Assembly: GCA_947632515.1 (NCBI GenBank)
Contig: CANRPO010000011.1
Span: 1 to 64,000, forward strand
Direction: 5' to 3'
DNA: 64,000 nt
Origin: an uncultured Lachnospiraceae bacterium
GTDB lineage: Bacteria; Bacillota; Clostridia; Lachnospirales; Lachnospiraceae
Both the position numbers and the translations under genes were made by a program. Under the pieces are notes generated by a model, which worked only from the letters and a program-made list of their open reading frames with translations, did no database searches and was not told the origin of the DNA. Shown here piece after piece: positions 45,657 through 54,981 of the stretch; position 1 is the stretch's first letter; each line of letters begins with the position of its first letter.

Positions 45657-46778
45657 TCAGTTCTCCTCGAAACAGATGCGCTCTTCCGTCTTCCTGTCGA
45701 ACAGGAACACCTTGCGCGGAATAAGGGCAAAGCGCACCTCGCTCCCCTCCGGGACAAGCACGGTCTCTGCGCCGCGCTCATCCTGCGTCCCGACGATCAC
45801 GCGCACGGCAGGATTCAGAGAGGCCGCATTCTCACACACCATGCTGATGTCACGCCCCATGACCTCGACTCTGCTCAGCTTACAGCGAAATACTCCCGTC
45901 TCCCCACGCACAAAGCCCTCGGGGCGAACGCCCACATAGACCTCGCCGTCGGACACGCCATTTACCCTGAAAACGGCGTCGCTGCCGATGTACAACATAT
46001 GCTCTCTGATCTGTCCGGCAAAGACATTGATGGGCGGAGTGCCGAGGAACTTCGCAACGAAGAGATTGGCCGGACTGTCGTAGACCTCCTGCGGCCTGCC
46101 GATCTGCTGTATCACACCATCCTTCATCACCGCGATCCGATCTGAGATACTCATAGCCTCCTCCTGATCGTGCGTCACGAAGACCGTGGTGATCCTCGTC
46201 TCGCGCTGGATCCGCCTGATCTCTTCCCGCGTCTGTATGCGCAGCCTCGCATCCAGATTAGATAACGGCTCGTCCAAAAGCAGCACCTTCGGCGTCTTGA
46301 CGAGAGCCCGCGCAATGGCCACACGCTGCTGCTGTCCGCCCGACAGCTCAGAGGGTTTCCTGTCCATCAGCCCATCGATCTGGACGAGTTCGGCCGCTTC
46401 CTCCGCCTTCTTAGCCATCTCGGCTTTGGAGAGCTTGTCCTTGCCTTTCAGGTTCTCCAGCGGAAACAGAATGTTCTGTCGGACGGTCAAGTGCGGATAC
46501 AGAGCGTAGTTTTGAAAGACAAGCCCGATCCCCCTGTTCTCGGGAGGCAGTTTCGTGACGTCATCCGCCCCGAAAAAAATCTGCCCCTCCGTCGGTTTTA
46601 AAAGGCCGCTGATCAGATTGAGCACTGTGCTCTTCCCGCAGCCGGAGGGCCCCAGCAGCCCGATCAGTTCGCCGTCGGGGATCTCTAAGTTGATTCCGTT
46701 CACCGCGGTCACCTCGCTGCGGTTCTTCCTGTCCCGCCCGGGAAATTTTTTCGTCAGATTCTGCAATACTACTTCCAT
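45657..46778 (-). CDS. ABC-transporter ATPase (MalK/UgpC type)
   Basis: The 373-residue protein has Walker A GPSGCGKST, ABC signature LSGGQQQRVAIARALV and Walker B VLLLDEPLSNLD, followed by a C-terminal TOBE/regulatory domain (about 240-373) typical of sugar importers. ATG 46778 is the family-like start (MEVVLQNLTKKFPG). The gene order ATPase, MalF, MalG, binding protein is the reverse of most such operons, in which the binding protein comes first. The substrate cannot be predicted. Confidence 0.95.
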   Translation of the reverse strand: MEVVLQNLTKKFPGRDRKNRSEVTAVNGINLEIPDGELIGLLGPSGCGKSTVLNLISGLLKPTEGQIFFGADDVTKLPPENRGIGLVFQNYALYPHLTVRQNILFPLENLKGKDKLSKAEMAKKAEEAAELVQIDGLMDRKPSELSGGQQQRVAIARALVKTPKVLLLDEPLSNLDARLRIQTREEIRRIQRETRITTVFVTHDQEEAMSISDRIAVMKDGVIQQIGRPQEVYDSPANLFVAKFLGTPPINVFAGQIREHMLYIGSDAVFRVNGVSDGEVYVGVRPEGFVRGETGVFRCKLSRVEVMGRDISMVCENAASLNPAVRVIVGTQDERGAETVLVPEGSEVRFALIPRKVFLFDRKTEERICFEEN

Positions 46779-46851
46779 GTGAATACCGTTCGCCTTTCTA
46801 TATCCTGCGGTGCCCGTTGCCCTTCTGTCTCTCCGTATCTGACAGGGCATA

Positions 46852-48081
46852 TCAGCCGCGCTCCGACGCGGCCTGTCCCGCCACCGCTCCGCTGCTCCAG
46901 GCCCACTGCAGATTGTAACCGCCGCAGACGCCGTCTATGTCCAGTATTTCTCCGGCGAAATAGAGCCCGCGCGCAATGCGCGATTCCATCCGGCCCGTCA
47001 CTTGCGTGCAGTCCACGCCCCCGGCGCACACCTGCGCCTGCGCGAAGGAGTTCGTTTCCCGCACCGTCACGGTGAGCGAGCGAAAAAAGCCCTCCAGCCT
47101 GCGCCTTGCGGACGCCGGAATATCCTTCGCCAACTCCGTCTCCCGAATATCTGCCAGTTTCAGGTAAAGCAGCCCGATCTTCTTATTGACCAGCCCGGTC
47201 ACAAACTGCTCCGCCGTCCGTGAGGACTGCCGTTCCCATCTCAAGTCCCAGAATGCTCTCTGCGCCGCATCGTCCGTAAAGTCCGGCATGACGTCGATCT
47301 TCACCGCCACATCCCGTTTCTCCCGCAAGGCGTATGCCGCATCTCTGCTGAACTGGAATACGGGGATGCCGGAAATACCGTAATCCGTCCACTGCAGCTC
47401 CCCCGCCTCACAGCGGACGGCACGCCCGTCTATGTACAGCGTCAGTCCCGCCTCGCACCGCACGCCCGCCACACGCCTGCAGAAATCTTCACGGCACTTG
47501 AGCGCCACCAGCGCGGGCACAGTCGGTATGATGCGATGCCCCAGCATTTTCGCCAGAACAAATCCCTGTCCGTCCGACCCTGTCCCCGGCGCCGCCTTCC
47601 CGCCGCATGCGAGGATCACGGCGTCATACGCCGCCGACGTCCCGCCGTCCGTCTCCACGGCAAATCCCGGATGTCCGGCGCGGATCCCCGCCACCCGGTC
47701 ACTTGTATGTACGCATACGCCGAGCCGGTCCAGCTCATAGCGCAGCACGTCCAACACGGTGGACGCCTGTCCGCTGGCAGGGTACAGATAACCGTTCCTG
47801 TCCCTGATCCGCATACCCAGCCCTGCGAAGAAATCTTTCGTCTCCGGCACGCCAAACCTTCCGTACACCGCATCGACGAGGGCTTTGCCGCTCCCGCGGT
47901 AACAGTCGGCGCTCATGTTCTCGTTGGAGAAATTGCACCTTCCATTTCCCGTGGACAGAATTTTCCTGCCGACCCTGTCGTTTCTCTCGTAGACCGTCAC
48001 CCGCGCGCCGGAGCGCGCCGCATGGATCGCGGCCGTCATGCCGGCCGCTCCCGCGCCGATCACCGCTATTCTTTTCCCCAT
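46852..48081 (-). CDS. HI0933-type NAD(P)/FAD-dependent flavoprotein
   Basis: The 409-residue protein has the N-terminal FAD site VIGAGAAGMTAAIHAARSG, the family signature GRKILSTGNGRCNFSNEN and the C-terminal YFAGEILDIDGVCGGYNLQWAWSSG. HI0933/YhiN-like proteins are widespread oxidoreductases of unknown substrate. It precedes the ABC ATPase gene with a 73-nt gap and a possible shared transcript, but the functions are unlikely to be linked. Confidence 0.9.
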   Translation of the reverse strand: MGKRIAVIGAGAAGMTAAIHAARSGARVTVYERNDRVGRKILSTGNGRCNFSNENMSADCYRGSGKALVDAVYGRFGVPETKDFFAGLGMRIRDRNGYLYPASGQASTVLDVLRYELDRLGVCVHTSDRVAGIRAGHPGFAVETDGGTSAAYDAVILACGGKAAPGTGSDGQGFVLAKMLGHRIIPTVPALVALKCREDFCRRVAGVRCEAGLTLYIDGRAVRCEAGELQWTDYGISGIPVFQFSRDAAYALREKRDVAVKIDVMPDFTDDAAQRAFWDLRWERQSSRTAEQFVTGLVNKKIGLLYLKLADIRETELAKDIPASARRRLEGFFRSLTVTVRETNSFAQAQVCAGGVDCTQVTGRMESRIARGLYFAGEILDIDGVCGGYNLQWAWSSGAVAGQAASERG

Positions 48082-48160
48082 ACCGTCTCCCTGTCCGCCT
48101 CCGCGATCCGGGCAACACCCGTTTTACTTTGCGCAGCTCTCTGCGCCTGCTCCCGACGCT

Positions 48161-48808
48161 CTAGCTGGAATAAGATTCCAGAAAATGGTACACCTCGTCT
48201 TCGGATTCCATATATTTTCCCTGCATGATCTCCGCCTGCAGCGCATCGTCAAGGCTCTCGAGCAGAATATCCGTGTTCATGTAAAGCGTCTGCCTGTCCT
48301 CTCTGTACACCACGATAAAGTGATCCGCCACCATGAGGTAAAACCCGGGTTCTTCCTTCTGTGTCTTATAATATTTGCAGACGACGACCCTGTCCTTCGA
48401 GAAAGCGGTCAGTTCTATCGTCTCAAAACCGCGCTCCAGCTCCGTGAGCGGCGGATTGGCGTCGTAGGACTCAAGTTCCTCCACGAGGCTCTCTCTGTCC
48501 AGTCCGATATACTTGACCGGAACGCTCTCCTCCTTCTCGTGGATCGTCCCGTCAGAAAGATCCACCTCCTCGACCAGATAAGCCGTGTCCGCAGTCACCA
48601 CGGGAATGTTTTCCACTGCGGCTTCGATCACCTGTTCCTCTGTCTCAGCCTCTCCGGGTGTCTGTTCCTTGATGTGATTTGAAGTCTCCTTCTGCGGATA
48701 CTTGTTCGGGTAGAAAAACTGCTCCGCCCTCAGCGCGGTATAACCGCCCAGCCCGAGCATAAAACCCGACAATATAAGAAAAAGACTGATACGTCTTATA
48801 AGTTTCAT
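48161..48808 (-). CDS. BofC-like membrane-anchored protein
   Basis: The 215-residue protein has one N-terminal transmembrane helix (about 7-27). The C-terminal 70 residues (GFYLMVADHFIVVYRED to EVYHFLESYSS) match the BofC C-terminal pattern. In B. subtilis, BofC lies between the spore membranes and restrains the SpoIVB protease that controls sigma-K. The N-terminal part is unlike B. subtilis BofC. The domain call is moderately secure; a role in sporulation checkpoint control is inference. Confidence 0.7.
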   Translation of the reverse strand: MKLIRRISLFLILSGFMLGLGGYTALRAEQFFYPNKYPQKETSNHIKEQTPGEAETEEQVIEAAVENIPVVTADTAYLVEEVDLSDGTIHEKEESVPVKYIGLDRESLVEELESYDANPPLTELERGFETIELTAFSKDRVVVCKYYKTQKEEPGFYLMVADHFIVVYREDRQTLYMNTDILLESLDDALQAEIMQGKYMESEDEVYHFLESYSS

Positions 48809-48904
48809 CCTTCCTGTTGCCCTTCTTACCGGATTTCCTGTAATCAGTATCAGTCATTTTACAAATTTTATGCAGCCGTCAACCCCTTTTTTTAATCCCT
48901 CATC

Positions 48905-50566
48905 CTACAGAACGCCAATGTTTTTTCCAAGCATGATAAAGAAAAAACCGAGCGGCATTTTGGACAATTCCGCCTCCCCGATCACCCGCAGGATCATCAG
49001 AAAAGTGATGTAGAAGAACAGCCCTGTCAAAACGCCGATCAGAATCGTCAGACCACCGCCGATCTGCGCAAGGAGCAGACGGTTCACCAGTCCCACCACC
49101 ACGCCGGACACCCCTGCAGCCGCCGCGGGAAACGCCACGCTGCCGAGCCATTCCTGTCTGTATTTCAGATTCCTGCTCACGAACAGGAAACACAGCGCCG
49201 CGTACGCCGCAAAAAACAGGAGCAGCGCGCACACGATACCGTCCGCTCCGAGGTACGCCTTCTGCACAAACAGATAGGCCGCCAGCACGTGCACGACCAA
49301 TGATACAACCGCCGCAAAAAGCAGTTCCCGCATCATGCGCATTCGATACAAAAGCTGGGCAAACAGATAGCAGAAACCATACAGCACGACGATTGCCGCC
49401 CCCTCGCGAATCCATACGGCGGCTTGCGCATTGTCTCCCACAGACAGACAATCGACAAACGCCTGCGCTAACACCGCCAGATAGACTGCCGTCGGGAAAG
49501 CCGTCATACACAGCTTGCGGACAGCCTTGCCGATCCGATCCCGCATTGCACGGTACTCCTCTCTCTCATAGGCGCCGCCGATCCTGCCCGTCATATTGCA
49601 GACGCACAGAACGCCGATCGCCGCGCCGATTCCCACAAGCGTCCCAAATTGGCCGTAAAAGGCGCCCCACGTCGCGGTCCGCGCCGCGCCCTGCTCTGTT
49701 TTATTCATACAATAATTGAACATACGCTGATCGATCAGCATAAAGAGATTTGACAGGATCGCAACGACCGCAAAGGGGATACTGTTTTCCAGTATCATTT
49801 TCTGCAGATAATACTGCGATTCCATGCGCTTGCTGTTGTCCGCCCCCAGCTTGCCCCGCAGCGTCCCCGCGTAGATCACATACACCACCAGCAGATGGAG
49901 CGTTGTGATAAGCTGGGAGAACATCACGCCGAGCATGGCCCCGAAAGCGCCGTAGGCGCAGGCCAGCATATCGCTTTGTTTCAGCGCCGCCACCCGCGCG
50001 CCGTAATCGCCCATAAGCCGCGCGCCGACCGTCACGCAGACAAACATAGAGATCCCCTCGATATACCGGGAATGGGCTGTGAGCATTCCCAGCCCGTAGC
50101 CGTTGAAATAGCCGCGGAAAATACCGATAAACGCCGCGAAGACAAGAACCGCCCCGCACGCCGCGATGGCCGTGCGGCTCAGCGCCTCCAGGACAAAAAT
50201 ATTCGCAATGACAGCGGAAAATACCACCAGGATCACAGCCGCCGCAGCGCTGATTATCAAATCCAGAAAGAACGCCGCCCGAAACACTCTCTTAGCGTTC
50301 CTGTACTGCTCCCTCTTTACCCGATAGCGGACAATGCCGGACAGCGCTCCCGTCATCGCGTCGGAAGTAAACAGTGTGATCAGGAAAAATATCTCATAGG
50401 CCGGCGCAAACAACCCGACGCCCGCGTCGCCGATCGCCCGCGCCAGCGGGATTCTCATGACAAGCATGATCACATAGGAAAAAACACCCGCAAACTGTAC
50501 CAGCGGATTTTTGACCGATCTGCCCGTGAAACCGCTCCCGGCTCTCTCTCTCCTCCGTAATTTCAT
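48905..50566 (-). CDS. SpoVB/MurJ-family polysaccharide or lipid flippase
   Basis: The 553-residue polytopic membrane protein has about fourteen hydrophobic helices and the MOP/SpoVB motifs (ARAIGDAGVGLFAPAYEIFF, about 44-63; IFRGYFNGYGLGM). Such proteins flip lipid-linked precursors; SpoVB acts in spore cortex synthesis and MurJ in cell-wall synthesis. The position between a BofC-like gene and ybeY, away from capsule genes, favours the spore branch. Uncertain which. Confidence 0.82.
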   Translation of the reverse strand: MKLRRRERAGSGFTGRSVKNPLVQFAGVFSYVIMLVMRIPLARAIGDAGVGLFAPAYEIFFLITLFTSDAMTGALSGIVRYRVKREQYRNAKRVFRAAFFLDLIISAAAAVILVVFSAVIANIFVLEALSRTAIAACGAVLVFAAFIGIFRGYFNGYGLGMLTAHSRYIEGISMFVCVTVGARLMGDYGARVAALKQSDMLACAYGAFGAMLGVMFSQLITTLHLLVVYVIYAGTLRGKLGADNSKRMESQYYLQKMILENSIPFAVVAILSNLFMLIDQRMFNYCMNKTEQGAARTATWGAFYGQFGTLVGIGAAIGVLCVCNMTGRIGGAYEREEYRAMRDRIGKAVRKLCMTAFPTAVYLAVLAQAFVDCLSVGDNAQAAVWIREGAAIVVLYGFCYLFAQLLYRMRMMRELLFAAVVSLVVHVLAAYLFVQKAYLGADGIVCALLLFFAAYAALCFLFVSRNLKYRQEWLGSVAFPAAAAGVSGVVVGLVNRLLLAQIGGGLTILIGVLTGLFFYITFLMILRVIGEAELSKMPLGFFFIMLGKNIGVL

Positions 50567-50622
50567 AGCGATACCATATCCTTTATCATTCTATATCTCT
50601 GCGCCTCTGCCAAGCCGCAGCT

Positions 50623-51126
50623 CTACGTCTCTCTCACAATACCCAGTCTTTCCAGAACGGCCTCCTGCTTTTGTTCCATGACCGCGGCCTCGTCCTCCTC
50701 CATGTGGTCATAGCCGCACAGATGGAACATGCTGTGCGCCGTCAGGAACGCGAACTCCCTGAGTACGCTGTGTCCGTACTCTTCCGCCTGCGCAAACACC
50801 CGATCCGCAGACAGAATGATGTCCCCCAGGATCAGCTCTCCGCTGTCCGGGTCGAAATAGTCCGCCTCGCACGCCTCCACAGGGCTGAAATCCCCCGGGC
50901 GCTCGAAAGCGATATTCGGAAAAGAGAGCACATCCGTCTCCCTGTCCAGCCCCCGATACTCTCTGTTATACGCCCGAATGCCCTCGTTGTCCGTCAGGAG
51001 AAGATTTACCGTCGTCTCATAGGGGCAGCGCTCCATCTGCGTGACAGTCTCCATAACCCGTTCCACGACCCCGCGCATGTCGAATGGCATTTCCACAGCC
51101 GTCTCGTTCTCAACGTAGGAAGTCAT
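50623..51126 (-). CDS. ybeY: Endoribonuclease/rRNA maturation factor YbeY
   Basis: The 167-residue protein has the zinc motif HSMFHLCGYDH (His131, His135, His141) and an upstream ETDVLSFP loop, both diagnostic of YbeY, which acts in 16S rRNA 3'-end maturation and ribosome quality control. It has a longer N-terminal arm than E. coli YbeY. ATG 51126 overlaps the end of the pgpH-like gene. It completes the conserved cluster yqfC-yqfD-phoH-pgpH-ybeY of Firmicutes. Confidence 0.95.
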   Translation of the reverse strand: MTSYVENETAVEMPFDMRGVVERVMETVTQMERCPYETTVNLLLTDNEGIRAYNREYRGLDRETDVLSFPNIAFERPGDFSPVEACEADYFDPDSGELILGDIILSADRVFAQAEEYGHSVLREFAFLTAHSMFHLCGYDHMEEDEAAVMEQKQEAVLERLGIVRET

Positions 51127-52309
51127 AGTACAGTTTCTCCTCCACAAAGATCTTCTTCATCTCATGGACCTGCGAGAGCGTGATCTCGCTGCCCCACAGC
51201 TCGTCCGTCTCCAATTTCTTTTGAAATACCGTGTCGATCAGCTGCGCATAGTCCAGCTCGGCCTTGGGGTCTTTCTCGAAAAGATAGGCGATGGACGACA
51301 CGATGCAGTCCGCGAACAGCACAACCACCGTCTCCGGCGACACGATCCTCTCCGACTCGTCCACAAACTCCTTTAAGATCTTCTTCGTGTTCGGCGGAAA
51401 ATGGTACTCGCTGCACACCGCAGAGACATTCTCCCAGGTGTTGTCACCCTTCAGCTTGCCGATCCTCTGATAGTAAGCGCAGGCCTTCGCCGCGGCGTCG
51501 TCCAGCCCCAGACGTCTGGCGATGCGGTCGCTCAAGTACGCCGTGTGGATCGCATGGTAATACTCTTCCTTGGACATATTTTTCAGCTGCACGAGCAGCG
51601 GAAATTCAGGGTCGTTGATCTCCATATACTTCTCGCGGTTCCTGTAGATCACCGCCGTGCTGAACAGTTTCAGACTGATCAGAAGCAGGATGCAGCTCAC
51701 CAGCAGATTGATCGCCGGGATCGTAAACTGCGCTGCGGACAGCTGCTCTCGAGAGAGCAGGATCACATTCGCCGTCAGACACAGCGTCAGGATCATCAGC
51801 GACAGGAACATCGGAATACCGACCTTGAACTCGTCGTTCAGCGTGCTGAAAACAAGGATCCCCGCCGCTCCGCTGACAAAGTACAGCCAGAAGACGGAGA
51901 AAGAGCCGCCTGCGAAATTGACAGCCATCAACAGGCACACGCTTCCCGCCGCCAACCCGGTAAGCCCGTCGCTGAACACGCCGAGCAGTACGAAGATCAC
52001 AAGAAACGGCCACCCTGTCACCGGAAGATAGGGAAGAAATGCGGCGGCGATCAGCCCGCCAAGATATGCGAGTCCAAATCTCGCGTATTTGCCGTCGTTG
52101 CGGTAGATAAACCGTCCGTTGATCTCCTCCATCGTAAAGGCGAAGATCACGATGCCCGTGCCCGCCAGCGCCATGACAACGTTGCGGATCAGCACGCCGG
52201 CGTCACTCCCGTGGAGCAGACTTCCCGCCAGCGCGATAACGCCCGCCAGCACAAACATCAGTCCGAACAACGATATTCTCTTTAGGATCTGTCTTTTATT
52301 TTTTCCCAC
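51110..52309 (-). CDS. PgpH-like membrane protein with degenerate HD domain
   Basis: The 399-residue protein has six or seven transmembrane helices (residues 12-215), then a cytoplasmic domain that aligns with the HD domain of PgpH/YqfF, the c-di-AMP phosphodiesterase: DPEFPLLVQL, HAIHTAYLSDRIARRLG, AYYQRIGKLKGDN, LFADCIVSSIAYL and ITLSQVHEMKKIFVE all have counterparts. The metal-binding HD dyad is replaced by Gln281-Arg282 (YQRIGKL for YHDIGKL), and the large extracellular domain is missing (about 700 residues in B. subtilis). Its place between phoH and ybeY is the pgpH locus. Catalytic activity is unlikely; it may still bind a nucleotide or partner. Confidence 0.8.
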   Translation of the reverse strand: MGKNKRQILKRISLFGLMFVLAGVIALAGSLLHGSDAGVLIRNVVMALAGTGIVIFAFTMEEINGRFIYRNDGKYARFGLAYLGGLIAAAFLPYLPVTGWPFLVIFVLLGVFSDGLTGLAAGSVCLLMAVNFAGGSFSVFWLYFVSGAAGILVFSTLNDEFKVGIPMFLSLMILTLCLTANVILLSREQLSAAQFTIPAINLLVSCILLLISLKLFSTAVIYRNREKYMEINDPEFPLLVQLKNMSKEEYYHAIHTAYLSDRIARRLGLDDAAAKACAYYQRIGKLKGDNTWENVSAVCSEYHFPPNTKKILKEFVDESERIVSPETVVVLFADCIVSSIAYLFEKDPKAELDYAQLIDTVFQKKLETDELWGSEITLSQVHEMKKIFVEEKLYYDFLR

Positions 52310-53309
52310 GATTGTAATTCCTGCTCTTCACTTTTGATTCGCTGCGCCTTTTCTCTTTCGCCTCATAATCGTCGTAGGCCCTGACGATCTTTTGCACCAG
52401 CGGATGCCGCACCACATCCCTGCTTGTCAGATTGCAGAACGAGATGTCGTCAATCTTCGAGAGCACTTTCGTCGCAACGTCCAACCCCGACTTCGCGCCC
52501 GGCGCCAGATCCTTCTGCGACGCGTCTCCCGTCACCACGACCTTGGAGCCGAAACCGATACGGGTCAAAAACATCTTCATCTGCGCGGGCGTCGTGTTCT
52601 GCGCCTCATCCAGTATGATGTAGGCGTTGTCCAACGTCCGTCCTCTCATGTAGGCGAGCGGGGCGACCTCGATCAGTCCCTTCTCCATATTTTTCGTGAA
52701 ACTCTCCGCCCCCATGATCTGATAGAGCGCATCATAGAGAGGGCGGAGATAAGGATCCACCTTGCTCTGCAGATCGCCCGGCAGAAAGCCCAGTTTCTCC
52801 CCGGCCTCAATGGCAGGTCTTGTCAGAATGATACGCCCGACCTCATTGTTCTTGAATGCCGTGATCGCCATGGCCATGGCCAGATAAGTCTTGCCGGTGC
52901 CCGCCGGACCGATGCCGAACACGATCATGTGATCCCTCATAGCGTCCACATACTGTTTCTGCCCCAGCGTCTTGGGCTTGATCGGCTTGCCGTTCACGGT
53001 ATGGCAGATACAGTCGCCGTCGATCTCAAGGAGAACGTCTCCGCCGCTCTCACTCTCCATCTCTATGGCGTAATTGACGTGCTGTTCCTCCAACTCGTTC
53101 CCTCTCTCCGAAAGGGCGATCAGCTCCCGCATCACATGGGACGCCTTCATGACCTCCTCCCTCTCGCCGCTGATCTTCACGGCGCCGTCGCGGTCTACGA
53201 TCACCACCCGAAGGTCTTCTTCTATTTTTCTGATATAGGAATCATGACTGCCGAACAGATTGCGCATGTGTTCCACAGGCACGTCGATACTGACTGTAAA
53301 TTCTCCCAT
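52296..53309 (-). CDS. phoH: PhoH-family ATPase
   Basis: The 337-residue protein has an N-terminal KH-like region (1-110) and a P-loop ATPase domain with GIGPAGTGKT (132-141) and Walker B AYIILDEAQNTT. It is a cytoplasmic RNA-associated ATPase; its precise role is not known, but its genomic linkage to ybeY suggests RNA metabolism. ATG 53309 starts MGEFTVSID, the family-like beginning. Its stop overlaps the pgpH-like start by 14 nt. Confidence 0.94.
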   Translation of the reverse strand: MGEFTVSIDVPVEHMRNLFGSHDSYIRKIEEDLRVVIVDRDGAVKISGEREEVMKASHVMRELIALSERGNELEEQHVNYAIEMESESGGDVLLEIDGDCICHTVNGKPIKPKTLGQKQYVDAMRDHMIVFGIGPAGTGKTYLAMAMAITAFKNNEVGRIILTRPAIEAGEKLGFLPGDLQSKVDPYLRPLYDALYQIMGAESFTKNMEKGLIEVAPLAYMRGRTLDNAYIILDEAQNTTPAQMKMFLTRIGFGSKVVVTGDASQKDLAPGAKSGLDVATKVLSKIDDISFCNLTSRDVVRHPLVQKIVRAYDDYEAKEKRRSESKVKSRNYNRGKK

Positions 53310-53313
53310 ATAG

Positions 53314-54585
53314 CTACTGCGCGTCCGTCCCCGCGGTATCCTCCTCTTCCGAGCCATCGGCGTCCGGGCCGCCCGCGACCTGCTCCGTCCTCGTCGGCAC
53401 AAGACGCACCGCCGATTCCTCCAGCTGCATGCGGGCGTTCAACACCCAATTTGTCTCATTCTTTTTTATTGTAACATTTTTTTCTGTAATTTGTACCCCT
53501 TTTTCCTCTAAAGTTGAGATTATTTTGTTCCATTCCTCCTGCATGATCGCGTTCATCTCATCCGCCGTGTGTTTTCGCCGCACCGTCTCATACTCCTGCA
53601 CCGTCTTCGTGCCATAGTAAAGCGGCAGATAGAGATGATCGAGCAGTTTGACCTGCTTGATCTCACCGCTGATGTCGTAATCCCCGTATGTGATCCGGCC
53701 CCACTTAAGGTCCCACTCCCTGTCGCCTATCCCCAGCGTCAAGAGTTTCTTCTGCCTGCCGGAATAGCTTTTCTCCTCATACAGAATGTCCCGTCTGACA
53801 GAAAGCGATTCCGTGTAACGCAGCTTAATATCCGCGTCGGACTCCACATACCGGTACCGCCGCACCGTGGTATCCTCGTTATAGACCGGGACCGCGCCGC
53901 TGACAAGCACATCCCCCGCCGCCACCGTATCGCCGAGAGCCACCTGCGGCACGCCGCTTCTGGTGATGATGTAGGACACCATACCCGCCTTGGTGGCGAC
54001 CAGATCCATTCCCTGTGCCGCCTCCGGTCGACCGGCCCTGTCATAATCAGGCATCTCATTTTCTTTGATGTAGATGACCAACGTCGTACCCTTCAACTGC
54101 ACGGACGTCCAGGTGATCACGTCGTAATCTTCCCGCAGCGCCTTCTCCAGTTCCTCCAGCTGAAGGCTGCTCTTCTTCATGGAGACGCGCACATTTTTCT
54201 CCTCCAGATAGTCAAGGAGCACGTCCTCCGTGAGCGTGTAATTGCCCTCGATCTTAATGTTCCAGATATACTGTGACATCAGCATCCAGAACGCCATACA
54301 GCACAGAAAACCCGCCACAAAGATCTTGCGGCGTTTCATTTTGGACATAAAAAAAGGCAGCCCGTACTTTCTCAGGACAGTTGCCTTTGTTCCGGTCTTT
54401 TTCAAAAGAGGTTTCAGCGCAAAAAAGCCTTTCACGCTGATGTTCATGGTGGCGTAGTCGCCGTGGCTCGTAATGTCCCACACAAGAATATCATGGTTGC
54501 CGCACAGATTGAGCAGCCGCTCCGTGGAATATCCCCACACCCTGATCGTCACATAGCCTCTCATATACTGTATCCAATGAAGCAT
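53314..54585 (-). CDS. yqfD: Sporulation protein YqfD
   Basis: The 423-residue protein has a soluble N-terminal domain (about 1-85), one transmembrane helix (about 90-110, FVAGFLCCMAFWMLMSQYIW) and an extracellular domain (VRVSMKKSSL, YIKENEMPD, RSGVPQVALGDTVAAGDVLVSG). YqfD in B. subtilis is expressed in the mother cell during sporulation and affects spore maturation. I use ATG 54585 because GGAG is 8 nt upstream; the more upstream start 54621 lies within yqfC. The stop is 4 nt before phoH. Confidence 0.88.
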   Translation of the reverse strand: MLHWIQYMRGYVTIRVWGYSTERLLNLCGNHDILVWDITSHGDYATMNISVKGFFALKPLLKKTGTKATVLRKYGLPFFMSKMKRRKIFVAGFLCCMAFWMLMSQYIWNIKIEGNYTLTEDVLLDYLEEKNVRVSMKKSSLQLEELEKALREDYDVITWTSVQLKGTTLVIYIKENEMPDYDRAGRPEAAQGMDLVATKAGMVSYIITRSGVPQVALGDTVAAGDVLVSGAVPVYNEDTTVRRYRYVESDADIKLRYTESLSVRRDILYEEKSYSGRQKKLLTLGIGDREWDLKWGRITYGDYDISGEIKQVKLLDHLYLPLYYGTKTVQEYETVRRKHTADEMNAIMQEEWNKIISTLEEKGVQITEKNVTIKKNETNWVLNARMQLEESAVRLVPTRTEQVAGGPDADGSEEEDTAGTDAQ

Positions 54586-54598
54586 TCTTCCATCTCCG

Positions 54599-54898
54599 CT
54601 AAACATATCGGACAGCGTCAATGCTGCCGCTGATTTTCATGTCTTCATTGGTATAATAATCGATGGAAAGCCGTCTGCCCTCAAAGCAGATCCGGCAGTT
54701 TTTGCCCTGGAGCACAATCGACTCCGCAGTGTATTCCAGAATCCCTTTGTAATTCTGTATAAAAGCCTCGCGGTTGCCGGTGACCGTCACAATCGCTGCG
54801 CCCAGCATCGTATCCTTCGGCAGCTTGAGCGATTCCACGATCAGCTCTTTGGAATTGGATAAGGCGGATAATGTTGACTTTTTATAATTCTTTCTCAT
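54599..54898 (-). CDS. yqfC: Sporulation protein YqfC
   Basis: The 99-residue protein has the YqfC family layout (LPKDTMLGAAIVTVTGNREAF, ILEYTAESIVLQGK). In B. subtilis it is a sigma-E-controlled mother-cell gene cotranscribed with yqfD, and the same order is kept here. A minus-strand CATATAGT box lies upstream, similar to a sigma-E -10, but too near the start for certainty. Confidence 0.9.
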   Translation of the reverse strand: MRKNYKKSTLSALSNSKELIVESLKLPKDTMLGAAIVTVTGNREAFIQNYKGILEYTAESIVLQGKNCRICFEGRRLSIDYYTNEDMKISGSIDAVRYV

Positions 54899-54981
54899 AG
54901 TCTACTATATGTCTTCGACCGGAAATTCATACCTTCATTCTCTCTGAGCCCCCTCTGTGCGCGGCAGCCCGCAAAGCGCGC

